64,000 nt of DNA from Cryptomeria japonica (GCF_030272615.1 NC_081412.1:669192852-669256851); one strand, 5' to 3'; positions 1 through 12,314 are shown, counted from the stretch's first letter. Made by a program: numbers and translations. Notes: generated by a model from the letters alone, not told the origin.

Positions 1-2348
1 TTTCTTCTATATCCGCTCAAGGATAGTATTCAAGAAAGAAGGGGTGACCTCTTTAACAGTGAGAAGGAGACCTAGGTAAGTCCCCAAAAGATCAGCAATC
101 TTACACCCCAATATAGAGAGGATTTTAAGCTGAAGGTCATCAGAGGTGTTGAAGAAGAAGAGATTACTCTTATCATAATTGATACATTGCCCTGAATCCT
201 TGGTGTAATCCGCTAGTAAATTATTCCATAGTTTGGCCTCAATTACGGATGAGATACCAAACCAGAAGGTGTCATTAATAAATTGTTGGATAACTGAGGG
301 GGGATCGTAGAAGCAACTTTGAATCCCTACAGTTTGCCATTGATCATCATATCAACCACATTTTTACTCAACACTTCAACAATCATGATGAAAAGATAAG
401 GTGACAGAGGGTCTCCTTGTCGAATACCTTTTTCAACCTTAAAACAGCCCCTAGGGGTCCCATTGATCAAGACCGAGAATTAGACTGTAGTAACACAATC
501 TCGGATCATATCAACAACCTTCTGATTGAAGCCCAGTTTTGAGAGTTTAAAAAAAAAAGCACCAGCTGACTTTATCATAAGCTTTTGAAATGTCGAGCTT
601 GAAAGCCATACTCAGGGTTTTGCTCCTATCCATGGAGTGGATTATTTCATGAGTGGCAATGGTAGCATTCAAAATTTAGTGACCAGGGACAAAACCTTTC
701 TAGGAAGGACTGATAAACTTAGCCAAAAGAGGCTTGAGTCTATTCACAAGGAACTTGGAAAATATTTTGTAGATAGAATTATAGAGGCTTATAGGTTGAA
801 AGTCCTTCATGCCATTAGGGTTCGATGACTTAGGGACAAGAACAATGTAGGTTTTATTCAATTTTTTTAGTAATTTACCAGTCTTGAAGAAGTCTTCACT
901 GCTTTAGTAACATCATAATTGACGATGTCCCAATAATCCTAGAAAAATGCCAAGGGGAAGCCATCTAGGCCCGGGGTCTTGAAAGCACCCATCACAAAGA
1001 CTGCCATACAGACCTCCTCCGAGGAGATAGGAGCAAGGAGATGATAGGTATCCTCCTCCCAAATGGCATTAGGGAGCTTACTCAAAAGACTATCCTGGAG
1101 AGACACATTACTCCTTCCAGACTCCATATACATTCTGATGAAGAAGTCAGTGGCATTTTGGCCAATTTGGGATTCTCCAGTGATCTCCCAATCTGTGTCA
1201 TCCTTTAGACTTTTGGTATAGTTTCTCCTTTTATGGATGCTTGCCGAGCAGTGGAAGAAGATCGATTTTTTGTCCCCCTCTTTCAACCACTGAATTCTGG
1301 ATCTTTGTTTCTAGTAGATTTCCTCCTTAGAGAGGATTTCCTTCCAGTTCTTATGACATTCATCTTCCTCAACCAGCATAGAGTGAGGGGGGTCACCTGC
1401 TACCATATTACTCTTAAGTTGTTCTAGTTTGGAGCATAACTCCTTTTTCTTCTTGAAGATGTCACCAAAAGTTGCCTTATTCCAACCTTTGACTTCTCTG
1501 CGGATGAGTTTCAGTTTCTCAGCAATTCTGAACATAGTAGTCTGTTGAATTGGGGTAGCCCACCAACCCTTGACCAGGTCTCTGAAATCCGGGTGGGAGG
1601 TCCACATAATCTCATAGCGGAAAGGGGGGGGGACCCAGGTAGGGTGTATCCTTCCAATGGAGCAGGAGGGGGTTATGATCAGAAGTTGTCCTTGGGAGAG
1701 TCTTAAGGTAGGAGTTGTGGCCAATATCCCAGTTGGTAGAGATGAGGAATCTATCCAGTCTGACTTGAATTAGGTGATTTCCTTTCCTATAATTCGACCA
1801 AGTGTAAGGGACACCCTGAAGATCAAGATCAAAGAGGCTAGTGGCATTAATGAGGTTGGCGAGATCGCCCATGCTATCTATAAAATCAACTCGACCACCA
1901 CATTTTTCAGAGGGGTAGAGAGGGATATTAAAGTCTCTAGCCAGCATGTACTGAGACTTCTAGTCCGCCAGGATGAGTTCATAAATTTCCTCCCACACCA
2001 GATGCCTTCCCACTTTGGAGTTGGGGGCATATATATTGAACAGGTACCAATAGTGCTCATCATGTTGAAAAGTAACCGCTAAGAAGTTGTGATTGCTAAG
2101 ATAAATCTTTCCTTGATTTTGAGGGGGTCTCATAGGGTAGAAATTCCCCTAGAAGCCCCCAAAGCATCCACATACAAAAAGGCAACCCCCGACCAAAGTT
2201 TACCAACAATGGTTGCAAAAGTTTGGTAGGACATTTTAACCTCCTGAAGAAGAGAAATATCAAGTTTAATATCCAAGATATATTGTTTAATAGCGAATTG
2301 CTTCTGGGGACTGTTGAGACCCCTTATGTTCTAGGAGAGGAACTTCAT
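1..2348 (-). pseudogene. LINE ORF2: endonuclease plus reverse transcriptase, broken
   Basis: ORF2 would nick target DNA and copy the LINE RNA by target-primed reverse transcription. The start is the ATG at 2348, followed by residues like the usual N-terminus of these endonucleases (NIRGLNS), but codon 6 is TAG where the family has Trp. Endonuclease motifs follow: a degenerate GDFN box (ARDFN, near 1940), PYTWSN, RLDRFL and SDHNPLLL (about 1670-1800). The reverse transcriptase lies at 1-900, with the conserved KLDISKAYD block near 600 and the RQGDPLSP block near 410. The catalytic FADD-type box is FIND (271-282), so one aspartate is changed. Several frame changes occur (around 900, 1300 and 1620). 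RNase H, if present, lies outside the window. Confidence 0.87.
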
Positions 2349-4355
2349 TTCTTATTTTTGTTGATTCCATCAAGGGTCAGTTGTCCACTATTAGGATTTC
2401 AAGCAGATCCGAAGCAAATATGAACTAACAATTATATGCAGATTTAAATACAAAAGATAAAGGAATAAAACAGGACACAGATAACACAGAGATTTAACGT
2501 GGTTCACCCAGAATGGGTTACGTCCACCATACACAGCCGTCCAATCTTTCTTATTATCCAACAAAAATAGTACATCAACCTTACAATGCCTTAAGCATCC
2601 CAGCCGCTTATAACATGCATTTTTAGGGCAACAAACAAAGTCAACCATTTTAGGGTTTTATTACAATGTTGGTTTTCATCAACCACCACATATCTGAGTG
2701 TATAGTACTTTGTTGATCAGTCACCACATATCAACATCTACCCCTTGCAATGTCCCTTGCCACCACTTTATGTCTCAGCACCCTCTCCAAAGGTCTTCCG
2801 ACTTTATTTTCAGTACCCCCCACATCTGCTTTCTTAGCCCTGGGTTTCTTGTTCTGGGTCATCCATTCCTCATTGTCTGCTCGAGGAGATCTGGGTGGTG
2901 ATATGTTCATAGGAAGAGTGAGTATGGGGGATTTTTCTACTTGAACAAATGTCTCCACTTTTCTAGGGGAACAAGGGGGGTTGTGATTAACAACTTTTTC
3001 ACACCTGAGGGGGTAATAGATCCATCAGGGTTGTAGGGATAGAAATAGCTAGAGGCTTGGGGGAGAGGTAGTTATTACCCATAGCCATGGAGGGGGATGG
3101 AGAAGGATAAGAGGATAGTTGGAGGCTTGTCACCGGAGGGATTTCACCCTCTTCCAGGGGTACAACTGGGCTAACTTTCTTCATAGAATCAACCGAGGTT
3201 TTTAAGATCTTAAGGATCTTGTTAGTGTGGGGGTAGTCATTAGGGATTTCGTTCGCATTAGGTAGTTCCAAGGGGGTTGATGAAGAGGGAGCACTTGGGC
3301 TGATGGGTTCATCTATAATAGCCTTTTCTTTCAGCTTGGGTTCTACAGACTCCTGGGTCTTACACTCAGCATAAGTGTGCCCTTGTTTAGCACACTTCTG
3401 ACAAAAAAGGGTAGCATTTTCATAGACAATGGTCTGGGATCATTTTCCCCACTTCGAGTTTAGAGAAACAAAATTAGGGAGAGCTTTGTTAATTGCAACA
3501 TTGACACAAAAACGTTCATAAACCAACCTGGATTTTGCCAGAGTGACCGAATCTGTTGTAACATAGTTGCTGAATGAGTTTCCAATCCAACGAAAGATCT
3601 GGTCATCCCAGAATTCCAACAGTAACATCAGGTAGTCTAACCCAAACAAGAGCCATGCGGTTGAGTTCAGTTGAAGGGTCAAAACCAGGCTTTCATTTAG
3701 CCAAAGTTAGGAAATACTTCCCATAAGCCTAGGAGCCTAAGAGGACAAAGATCAGGTCTTCCTCCATAGTGAACTTAAAAAGGAAGAGACCACCTGGCAT
3801 TGTCGAGATGTCGACACTACCTTTTAGTTTCCATCTTGCTTTGGCCCATCTCCTAATCATGTCAATAGATGGCCTGAAGGAGAAGAAGCATCCAACTATC
3901 GCCAAGTGAAGAGATGAGACAATTTTATCCATGAGACTACTCGGGAGCTTGATCTCTGTTCCTTCGTCAGTTTGGGTAAAGTTAGCCAAAGCCGCTTCCA
4001 AAGTCAAATTAGTGGACCCGAGAAGAGCATTTTTCCAGTTGGATTTGGAATCTTTCTTACCAAGCTCCGCATTCTTTTGTCTGGCAGCAGATTCCGGCCT
4101 GGGGAGGGGTATATTCTTCACTCCATCATTCAGGCCAGAGTTTGTCGATACCATAGATGAAGAGGAGGAAGGAATATCAAACTTGGCAGTTTTTTCCGTA
4201 TGACCTGCAACCAATGGGGTCCCAACAACATGTGAACTGACCGTGGTATCGGGTTGGGGGTCCGATTGCAGGGAGGAAGGGACCTCCCCAAAGGGGGCGA
4301 TTATGTAGATGATTCAAATTCAAACGCAAGGAAAGGCGGGAAAGTTGCATAGCGT
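2345..4355 (-). pseudogene. LINE ORF1 (gag-like, DUF4283 and CCHC knuckle), interrupted
   Basis: ORF1 proteins of plant LINEs bind the element RNA. A DUF4283-like domain spans about 3930-3440 (residues such as IDMIRRWAKARW and LEFWDDQIFRWIG). It is followed by one zinc knuckle of spacing C-x2-C-x4-H-x4-C at 3362-3403 and a proline/serine-rich basic tail. A plausible start is near 4355, about one frame change upstream of the long open stretch that begins at 4214. The last coding block (about 2958-2737) is cut by a 348-bp solo LTR. If that insertion is skipped, the frame continues for 13 more codons to a TGA at 2345-2347 that overlaps the ORF2 ATG. Frameshifts near 2990, 3430 and 3700 make it a pseudogene. 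Confidence 0.8.
2389..2736 (-). mobile_element. solo LTR, probably Copia, inserted in LINE ORF1
   Basis: On the minus strand this 348-bp block starts TGTTGATATG and ends CCTAATA, close to the TG...CA ends of LTRs. It contains a block often seen in plant Copia LTRs (GAACCACGTTAAATC near 2500). It is flanked by near-identical 5-bp repeats: GTAGA (2737-2741, minus sense) and GTGGA (2384-2388). Removing it with one repeat copy rejoins the LINE ORF1 reading frame exactly. No internal retrotransposon sequence adjoins it, so LTR-LTR recombination probably removed the rest. Confidence 0.78.
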
Positions 4356-4389
4356 TATCAGATGTTGCTCCCTTTGTCTTCTTTCTAAT

Positions 4390-5300
4390 AACATTTGTTA
4401 ATTTAAAGATTTTTTTAATATTGATTGAAATAAAAGAAAATACAATAAAGATTGGAATAACAGTCGAAGAAGAAACTATAGAAAAGAAAAAGAAAGTAAT
4501 TACAAAGAAAATGATTTTTGAGAATTAATAATTTTTCTAATTTATAAAGTTACAAAAGTATACATGTAGACTTTAAAACAAGAAAATAAATTTTACAAAC
4601 AATTTTTTTTTTATTAATAAATGATACAACTAATACTAAAAATATATTACATTAAAACGTGATAATATATTCATATTTTAATAATAATTTAATATTAATA
4701 ACAATATTTTAATATAACAATAATTTAATATTAATTACAATATTATAATTTTTTTTAAAATTAGAATAACGAACAAATATGATATTAGCATACTTTATTT
4801 ATATTCTTCTAAGATAACTATGTTAGTTTTAAACAATCAAAATCGTTTAGATAAAAACTATTAATCTAAATGAGAGCATCAAAATATCTTTTTTATCATG
4901 AATTTTATAACTTTATAAATATGCTAATTTTAGACAACCAATATCATTTAGATGAAAACTAATAATCTAAATGCTATTAACAAAATCTCTTCTTTATCAT
5001 GAACTTTATTATTTTTAATTTCTTATTATGATAATGTAAATGTAATTCATGTGTATTCTTTTGGATTCAATTTAAGCATAATCTGTTTTTTCATCAATGT
5101 TTTTGATCCATCATCAAATGAAAAAACATGATAAGAAATGTTGATGCAAAACAAATTTTACACAATTATTGAATCGACGAAAGTTCCGCGAATTTCATTG
5201 TGCGAATGGTATATGCGCTCCAAGCTGTCTGCGTTGAAGTTTTTAGCTTTCACATTTGGAAATAGGTTGACAAGTAGGAGATATTTTTTCTCTTAGCGTC
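4390..5300. other. AT-rich intergenic stretch, no gene seen
   Basis: Very AT-rich sequence with homopolymer runs and no ORF or repeat boundary that I can support. Two related segments carrying 'atcttttttatcatgaa'-like and 'aaactattaatctaaatg'-like words (about 4840-4910 and 4940-5005) look like a degenerate local duplication. Confidence 0.6.
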
Positions 5301-5459
5301 TCTAATTGTAGATTGCATTCAATCTGGTTGCTTAAATCTCCGTTTAAGCTTAACTGTACGTACATCAGCAATTGCGTAGACACCTGGCTTCATATCTCTA
5401 GTCAGGGTTTTCTTTCCTTGGCACTTTCTTGGCAAGGTTACGAAGAGATAACTCATTTA

Positions 5460-5640
5460 TTTATAGCCACATGCGTCTACCCAGCATTATTTATAGCCAC
5501 ATGCGTCTACCCAGCATTATATCTACCACAGTTAGCATGGTTTTCTTTCCTTGGCACTTTCTTGGCACTTTCTCCCCAGACCCACCAATATAAATAGCCA
5601 CATGTACGCGGACGAATAGCCTTCCTTAACCTTTTTCAGT
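5460..5640 (+). promoter_or_regulatory. candidate Pol II promoter with TATA box and duplicated upstream blocks
   Basis: A good TATA box (TATAAATA, 5589-5596) lies about 92 bases upstream of an ATG with an open first exon and splice donor. Upstream, a block of about 30 bases with the word TATTTATAGCCACATG is present twice in tandem at about 5457-5518, and a shorter relative overlaps the TATA box. A second word, TTTTCTTTCCTTGGCACTTTC, also occurs twice (about 5408 and 5541). The duplicated block itself contains TATTTATA, so the promoter may have been duplicated. This rests on motif and spacing only. Confidence 0.4.
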
Positions 5641-5687
5641 GCAGAAATCCGCTTTGGACGAAGTTATTTAGCTGGTTTAGCGCTGAG

Positions 5688-5757
5688 ATGGCATCGGAAC
5701 TCTCCAACACCGCCGCAAGAAATAGGGAAAATGAAGACAGTAATGATGTTATCATAG
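5688..5757 (+). CDS. possible first coding exon of an unrecognised gene
   Basis: The ATG at 5688 opens 23 codons (MASELSNTAARN..., rich in Asn, Glu and Ala) and stops at a strong splice-donor sequence, G|GTACGT, at 5757/5758, leaving phase 1. Position downstream of a TATA box and the compact GC-richer composition compared with the AT-rich surroundings support a real 5' exon. I found no second exon on the plus strand before the LINE remnant at 8560, so the gene is either truncated by later insertions or has a short, unrecognised continuation. The product is unknown. Confidence 0.3.
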
Positions 5758-8140
5758 GTACGTAACAACTGTGTTCTTTTTGTTCGCCCTTTTCAGTACC
5801 CTTTACAGCTTTGGTAGAGGAAAGTAGATTAAAGTTTTTTGGGTTCCAATTAAAGGTTTATCCTGTGATAAAATGGTGCAAGGTCGAGTAAGGATTGATT
5901 TTATATAAGAAGGGACATTGCTAAACGTCCCCAGATCTAGGTTTCGAATTCCTAAATGCTCTGTTTCATGTCTTTAAATTTGATTGTGGATAAATTTTTT
6001 TAGTACCGATATTTTAAGTCATACTAAATGAATCATTAGGTATCAAGAGAGTGCTTTAGAAGTTTGTGTTTTTTAATAGGGGAAGAGCACCATTAGTTGA
6101 GCATGTACCAATTGTTGTGAGGGTTGTTGATACCTTTTGTTCCAAAAAATGAACAAATAAAATCTATTGTTAGGAAATGTACCAATAGTTATTAGGAAAT
6201 GTACCAATAGTTGTTAAGAAATGTACTAATATTGTAAAAAGTAACCAATCGGGTGATGCCATATCCGTTGCACAACTATTGGGGTCTCTTTTGCATGCCT
6301 ATTTGTCTCACTTTTTTTTGCGCTGTTTTGGATACCTTGGCAAAAAGCATGCTGACGTGGCATCATATTTGATGATGTGGCCCTAGAGTGATTTGAAATT
6401 TTCCAAGTAAGATTTTGAGATGCGCGAAGTTAAGATGCAAAACTACTGGATCCTTTCCCCTAGTGATAATGAGTTTTTCAATTTCCACAACAATCACATA
6501 AATTTGGGCAGTGCAATATTTGATTATGATGTGACAACCTAATAAAGATAAAACATTTTCCTTATTCCATTGTCCTAGGTGTGCAAAAATCAAAGTCTCT
6601 CTTTCCACGCCACTTTTAGCCTTTTCTACTTTCCCTTCACAACATGATTTTAGATTCAAACCACTATGATGGAGGGAATGCGATTATTTTTTAATTTAAA
6701 AATATTGTTTAAGAGAGAAAATAAACTAAAAAAAAATGTCAAAACTGGCTTGTTAAACTAGCAGCAAAGAAACAAAGAGTAACCTCATGTTTATTTTATT
6801 TTATAAATATATTGAACAATGTATTTGAGATTTGAACTTAAGAGCTTCCATATAGGCTAACCATTGTAATGTGGGGTCATCCCCATGATTTGCTTAAATT
6901 TAAGCAATTGGTGTGTCGCCATGCAAATTTCAATTTCCAGGAAAATATAATTAAAAATAAGCCTCGAAATAAGCACCAGCTTGCTGCTTATTGAAACAAT
7001 TGATATGTGACTCCACAAATTTCTTTCCCACTATTTTATATGGTCCCAAAATTATTTCCTAAATTTATTGCTCTAATTTTTGAAATTATTATTAATGATT
7101 TCATCTAAAAAATAGAATGTAAGATAATTTCTTAAAACATAAAGCAGCAATATTTTATATCCATGAGCCCACCAGCTACATAAATTTCTCCTAAAAATAT
7201 TGAGCATAGCAAAAATAAGCTTAATAGCATGGGGACTTGCCCTAATTGACGGACATACAAAAGTTCATAGCAAAAATAAGCTTAATAGCTTGGGGACTTG
7301 CCCTAATTGGCTGACATACAAAAGTTAAGATGTGCATAAAGAGACTCGTGTTTTCTCTTTTTTTTTTGGTAATCTAGAATATGTTACTTCTACGTAAATT
7401 GTTATTGTATGGATTATTTTATCGAGTTTTAAAATTATTTAAAAAATATTATTTAATTATTTATTTAATGCGTTTTTTTTTAAAATTAAAATATTTTAAT
7501 AAGTTTAGTTTTTTAAATAAATAAAATAATATTTTAATAAAATATTTTAAAAATAAAATAAATTAATTTTTAAACAAATTAAATAATTTTAAAGCAAATA
7601 AAAATAATTCTTTTAATAAAATTAAAATAGAATTTGAACAATATGTCTATACGATTATTTTATAAAAGTTTAATCAATAAAATGTGTTTTTTGTCTTATG
7701 ATAGCTTTATGTAGAATATTTTTTTTGATGAAGCAAATCATGATAATAAATACAATTTTTTTTTTTAACAAATAAGCTTTGGAGAACTAGAATTATCCTT
7801 GTTCAAGTATTGGCTACTAAGAATGCTTGGTTGTACATACAATACGAGTTTGTAGAAAATTTAAAAGTTTGAATTTGAACCACTTGCAAAAATTATATTT
7901 GTTGGTTACTTGCACAAAATTTGCTTTGCAATAATTGGTTACCGTGGTTAAATTAGTATTGACCTTTTATTTAGTTTGAAATTATAATATGTGAAATAAT
8001 AAGGGGTTGTATAAGTAAAGATGATTATGTTTGAGACTTGAATTTGGGTATCACTATTAATAATATTTTTTGATGAATACGTCCATTAGTTTTTATCAAT
8101 TTAAATAAAAATATGCATTCAAAAGGTCACCCCTCAGAAT
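5758..8140. other. AT-rich stretch without recognisable genes
   Basis: Mostly AT-rich sequence. About 6170-6235 holds three imperfect copies of a 23-24 base word (AAATGTACCAATAGTT). The open frame on the minus strand at 6363-6659 has no recognisable similarity and lies in low-information sequence, so I do not call it. 7400-7700 is extremely AT-rich, with long A/T runs. Confidence 0.55.
7205..7326. repeat. perfect-register 61-bp tandem duplication
   Basis: Two adjacent copies (7205-7265 and 7266-7326) beginning CATAGCAAAAATAAGC and ending ACATACAAAAGTT differ at only a few positions. A recent local duplication with no sign of coding function. Confidence 0.85.
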
Positions 8141-8559
8141 CACACGTGTAATGCCCAAAAAGCTAGATAACAAAAATAATAGAAAAGTCGCTTAAGCAAC
8201 AAGAGAAACACTAATGAGAGGTTGAGGGGCATTCTGACCATCCAATGCACCCCATACACCAACCAATTTCGGGTGACATTAGGTAGGGACCAACCCTTGT
8301 CAACATTAGTCTCTCCATCCTCCTTATCTTCATTTCACATTTGTAAAATAACCAAAGCCAATCGAGGGAGCCACTTTGAAGAGTCTAGCCAACCACCACC
8401 ACCATTGGTTAATGACCAAACGTTGCCACCACTAGTAGATGACGATCTCGCTTGTAGACAACTTGAAGGTATAATCTTTGTTCAGGGGAGAGGTAGAGTG
8501 CCATTGAGTTGACTTGATCTTGCCACCAAAGTGGCAACAAGGAGCCTAATATCTAGGTG

Positions 8560-10560
8560 ACTAAGAACCTTGAGCTGAAAAACTACAATTGCGAGGTGGA
8601 GAATGGTCATTGGAAGTAGAACTATCTAGAGGGACCTTGGCCATAGTACAAGATGCATTACCCCAATGTTTGAGTAAGTCTTGGTGTTGGGCCATCTCCA
8701 ACGCCGCTTTGCTTGCTTGAACTTGAATTTGAAGTATCATATTATTGCAAATAGAAACTTTAGTAAAAAGTGATATAAAAGTACTAATAATGTTGCAAGC
8801 AAAAATAACATCATTCCTATCTTTCCATAAGGAGAAAATAATCTCCACCCCAAAAGCATGCCAGATCTTGGTATACTTAAAGAGAATCTCCCAAAAAAAC
8901 CATGTGCTACGAAAAAGGTTTTGGTTGAAAGGGGCAAAAAAAGTCATAAATCCAATTCCACAAGTGTTGAGAAAGATGACAATACCAATAGAGGTATTTA
9001 AAAGACTTTGGTTGGTCGTAGAATGGATGAGAGTCCATAACTATGATGTTTGAGATGAGAGTCCACAGGCAAGCCTTGGAAAATACTAGGGAAAATGGGC
9101 TGGTTTAGGCTCAGTGACAACCAACCAAATGTTTTGAAAATATCATTGACTACAATACTTGTAAATAGCACTATAGATTGAGAGCAGGCACCATGTGAAG
9201 GCATAGAGAGAGTGACTGGTAACCCAAACATGGCTTATAATTATAGAAGGTAGTGTTAGGATGCCAATTCCCATCCTTCCACCAAGGTATGATATGGTGA
9301 ATGCCAAGCATTGTGTAGCATATTTAGAGGCAGAGCTGACACAACCGTGTCAAATGTCTATCGACCTAGTCGTAAAAGATAGTAGCAGACTCAAATATTG
9401 ACAAGAGTGAAGATTCATAGTAGCTTTGGAGAACATATCACAGGGCATGCAAAAGCCCTTTTTATGAAATTGTAAGGAACAAACCCAAGGTAGACAAGCC
9501 AAGAGAAGACCTTGAATTTGAATGAGAGGAGATTGCTGGAGGTTATGCTAGTTGAAATATAACCTATCTCCAAAGTTAGAGCTTGCCCACAAAAGCCAAG
9601 GCTTCATAGCTTCCCAAACACACCTAATTCTTTGGCAACAAAAGTGCCCTCGATATGAATAGCTTCTTTCATAACTAGAAGGGTGTGAAAGCCAAACCCC
9701 TTCTAGGCATGCCTATGGATCGGGAAACCAAAAGAAATGCAGTGTCTAAGAAGAATCTTCCAGGCCTCATTACCAGAGATAGCTCAAACAATCAATTTGG
9801 CATAAAGAGCTAATCCTTGTCTCCATGTGGAAAGGAGACCAAGATCACCATAATCCCATGAAAGATAGCAAAACTCCCAAGCATTGTGGTGAAAGCCCTC
9901 ATGGTCTTCCGAAGAGGCACACAAAAAATCATGGCAAAGCTTTTCTAGCTTCATATAATAGGCATTAGAGGGGCCCCAATAAGAATAATAATACACATGG
10001 GTGTTTGCAAGAATTTTAGAGGATCCTGGAATTTACTAGCCATAGAAGGTGGCTTAGCAATCCAGTAAGAGAGCTTCGTCTTAATTTTGGCAAGGACTGC
10101 ATTCCAAAGATCCATGAGTGAGGCCTAAAAGGTAAAGGAAATGCCCAGAAAATGAAATATTTCCCCATATTGAATCCACATCCACCCATACCCCAGAAGC
10201 TGGGAGGGTGTAGGGAGGAAGGATTGATGGTAGCATTGAGTTTTATGCCACTATATGGGAGAACTGAAAGATAGACAAAAAAGTGTCAAAGGCAATGAAG
10301 AGTTGCCTTAATGATATTTTGCTCCTATTGAATGAGAGTGAGAAAAGAGGCATTTGTAAAATGCCCATTAACCAATTGGTTAGACGCCTCAAGTAGGGCA
10401 ATTCCTCTACCTTTCCCAGAAGAGATAGTGTTTGCCAACAAATACCCAAATCTTTTAGCAACAAGAACATACAAGGATAGAGCAAGAGCAAAACCCTTGG
10501 AAGATGGAGTCGTGAAGCCCAAAAGTTGGAAAGTAGCGACCATTGATGGTGATGCATGTA
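8560..10560 (-). mobile_element. LINE ORF2 remnant (RT C-terminus to zinc-binding region)
   Basis: Fragments on the minus strand match the C-terminal half of a plant LINE ORF2. From 10560 downward there are: ITINGR followed by a degenerate RQGCPLAPYLYVL-type block (10550-10470); a decayed active-site region reading GHFTNASFLTL (about 10340-10370); the 'WGPSNACYMKLEKLCHDFLWASS' type block (9784-9996, here broken); a zf-RVT-like WASSNFGDRLYFN segment (about 9550-9600); and the WKDRNDVIF block (8561-8947). Many frameshifts and stops. The copy is cut at 10560 by LTR element C. The short segment just past 46665 appears to continue it (residues WFFGDTS leading into STCITINGR). Left boundary uncertain: 8140-8560 may be its 3' tail. 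Confidence 0.75.
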
Positions 10561-10565
10561 GAGGT
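10561..10565. repeat. target-site duplication of element C (left, GAGGT)
   Basis: Identical to 46661-46665 on the other side of the element. Confidence 0.88.
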
Positions 10566-10982
10566 TGTTGGCTTGATAATGATTTTTGTAATGAATGAAT
10601 TTATGTGTTGTCATTGATGGCACATATACACACACATATGTTCACATTGTAATAGTCATCTTAGTTAAGACAAACCGGAACTACTCCCAAGTCTTAGTAT
10701 TGCAAACCAGTATCATTTGTATAGAGAAGTCCAAAGGTGTCTAACCGGTATGTGTAGACAATCGGCATATGCAGTAATGACATTGGTTTTGGTCATTTTC
10801 ACTGACATCAGTTTGGAGATACTGCAGAGATTAACGAGGAAACGAATGGAGGACAATCGGTCTATGAGTTGGAAGAGGTCAACTCTTAACCGGTATCAGT
10901 GTTCCAACTAGTTTCATTGATTGTGTGATGAGTTATCACTGGTCGTGATGAGTTATCCCTAACCGATAGATTTGGCGGTAAT
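10566..10982 (+). repeat. element C 5' LTR, first part
   Basis: Matches the first third of the 3' LTR at 45578-46660, including the TGTTGGCTTG start and the CACATATACACACACATATG block. It is broken at 10982 by insertion of element B and resumes at 23287. It carries an extra segment just before the break (two GATGAGTTAT words) that the 3' LTR of C lacks but that the LTRs of B have. Confidence 0.88.
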
Positions 10983-12086
10983 TGATAGACTTTTAAACCT
11001 CTGAGGGGCGGGGGGGGGGAGGGGGTGAATCAGTGACAACAAAAACAATACCACTTTAAACACAGATTGGTAAAGATACTTAACTAGTTTACTTAATACT
11101 ATGCATGCAATCCAAAATGATATTAAAGCATCCACAACAAGTAAAACATCCATCATAACACAAGTGTATATACGTGGAAAACCCAATTGGGAAAAACCAC
11201 GGTGAGATGGGACTCACAAGTTAACTATCTGCAATAATAGGTAATTGACCAGTTAAGGTCTACAAAAGTGCTTTGCTAGGAGTGAATCCTGTTAAAGATC
11301 CCAAAACTCTGTTAGGAGCTATACCCTGTTAAGAGTAACTTCGGTAGAGGATTTCAAACCCAAACTAATGGATCACCTTGTTAGAGGATTTTTCCAATGA
11401 AGCTTGTTAAAGCTTACCCAGTTAGGGGATTTGACTATTGTAGTGATTAGAAAACAACAGGTGGTGTGATCTAGAAGTAGCACAACTTTCTTGAATAGAT
11501 CCTCTTTTGCTCACTCAAAAGTGCATCACCACTATGCCTTTAGTAAATCGCAACGACTTAACACTTCTATCTCGCATCATAAAATAGTTCATCATAATGT
11601 CATTATATAGACATTAGATTTCATGTCGACTCAGGAATCATATCACAATTTCTTAGGTGTAGTGTATCTGGACAATCTAACATAACTCATCACAGATTGC
11701 TGCCAAATCTATCAGATAGGGATAACTCATCACACAATCAATGAATACCAGTTGGAACACTGATACTGGTTAAGAGTTAACCATATTCAACACATAAACC
11801 AATTGTCTTCCATTTGCTTCTATGATGGTCTACGTTGAATCTCCAAGCTGGTGTCAAGCCATTCCTACATATATCGGTTGTCTACATATATTGGTTAGAC
11901 ACCCTCTAAACCATTTGGACTTTATTATACATATAATACCGGTTTTGCAATACAAGGGACTTTTAGAAGTAATACCGATTTGTCTTAACTAAGATGACCA
12001 AGACAATGTGATCATATGTGTGTGTATAAATGTGCCATCAATGACAACACATGAAGTCATCCATTACAATCATCATCAAGCCAACA
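10983..12086 (-). repeat. element B 3' LTR
   Basis: 1104 bp. It pairs with 22147-23281 and starts TGTTGGCTTG at 12086 on the minus strand. Its end near 11000-11030 carries a run of more than ten C/G before the CTATCA terminus. Confidence 0.9.
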
Positions 12087-12100
12087 ATCCCCCCCTTTGG
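12087..12100 (-). promoter_or_regulatory. polypurine tract of element B
   Basis: Minus-strand CCAAAGGGGGGGAT lies directly before the 3' LTR start at 12086, the position where plus-strand DNA synthesis is primed. The sister copy in C has CCAAAGGGGGAGAT at 45564-45577. Confidence 0.75.
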
Positions 12101-12260
12101 CATTGATGACAACATTTATAAAATTTTACAACTTTACAACTAAGTGTGCTTACAAAAATTGTACAAATATATTTCTACTCCCCCTTAACAATACATACAA
12201 AATTTTCACAACACATACATATTTCTACTCCCCCTTTGACAACAATGCCAAATTGAAAAG

Positions 12261-12261
<1 letters not shown>

Positions 12262-12313
<52 letters not shown>
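12262..12313. repeat. (TA)n microsatellite
   Basis: About 26 uninterrupted TA units lie in the 3' untranslated part of element B, between the ORF-X stop and the polypurine tract. The same place in C (about 45360-45372) has only a short TATAATATATATG stretch, so it expanded in B. Confidence 0.95.

Positions 12314-12314
<1 letters not shown>

Larger units (their letters stand above)
1..4360 (-). mobile_element. LINE (non-LTR retrotransposon), 3' part beyond window
   Basis: A minus-strand LINE of the plant L1-like type runs out of the left edge of the window. Read from 4360 downward it shows an ORF1 with a DUF4283-like domain and one CCHC zinc knuckle, then an ORF2 with apurinic endonuclease and reverse transcriptase. 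The ORF1 stop and the ORF2 start overlap as ATGA at 2345-2348. The 5' end is placed near 4360 because the sequence becomes AT-rich and non-coding beyond it. The copy is dead: it has several stops and frameshifts, and a solo LTR is inserted at 2389-2736. Element type is secure; the 5' boundary is approximate. Confidence 0.9.

Noticed and set aside
6363-6659. 98-codon minus-strand ORF
   Set aside because: No motif, AT-rich surroundings, no splice or promoter context.
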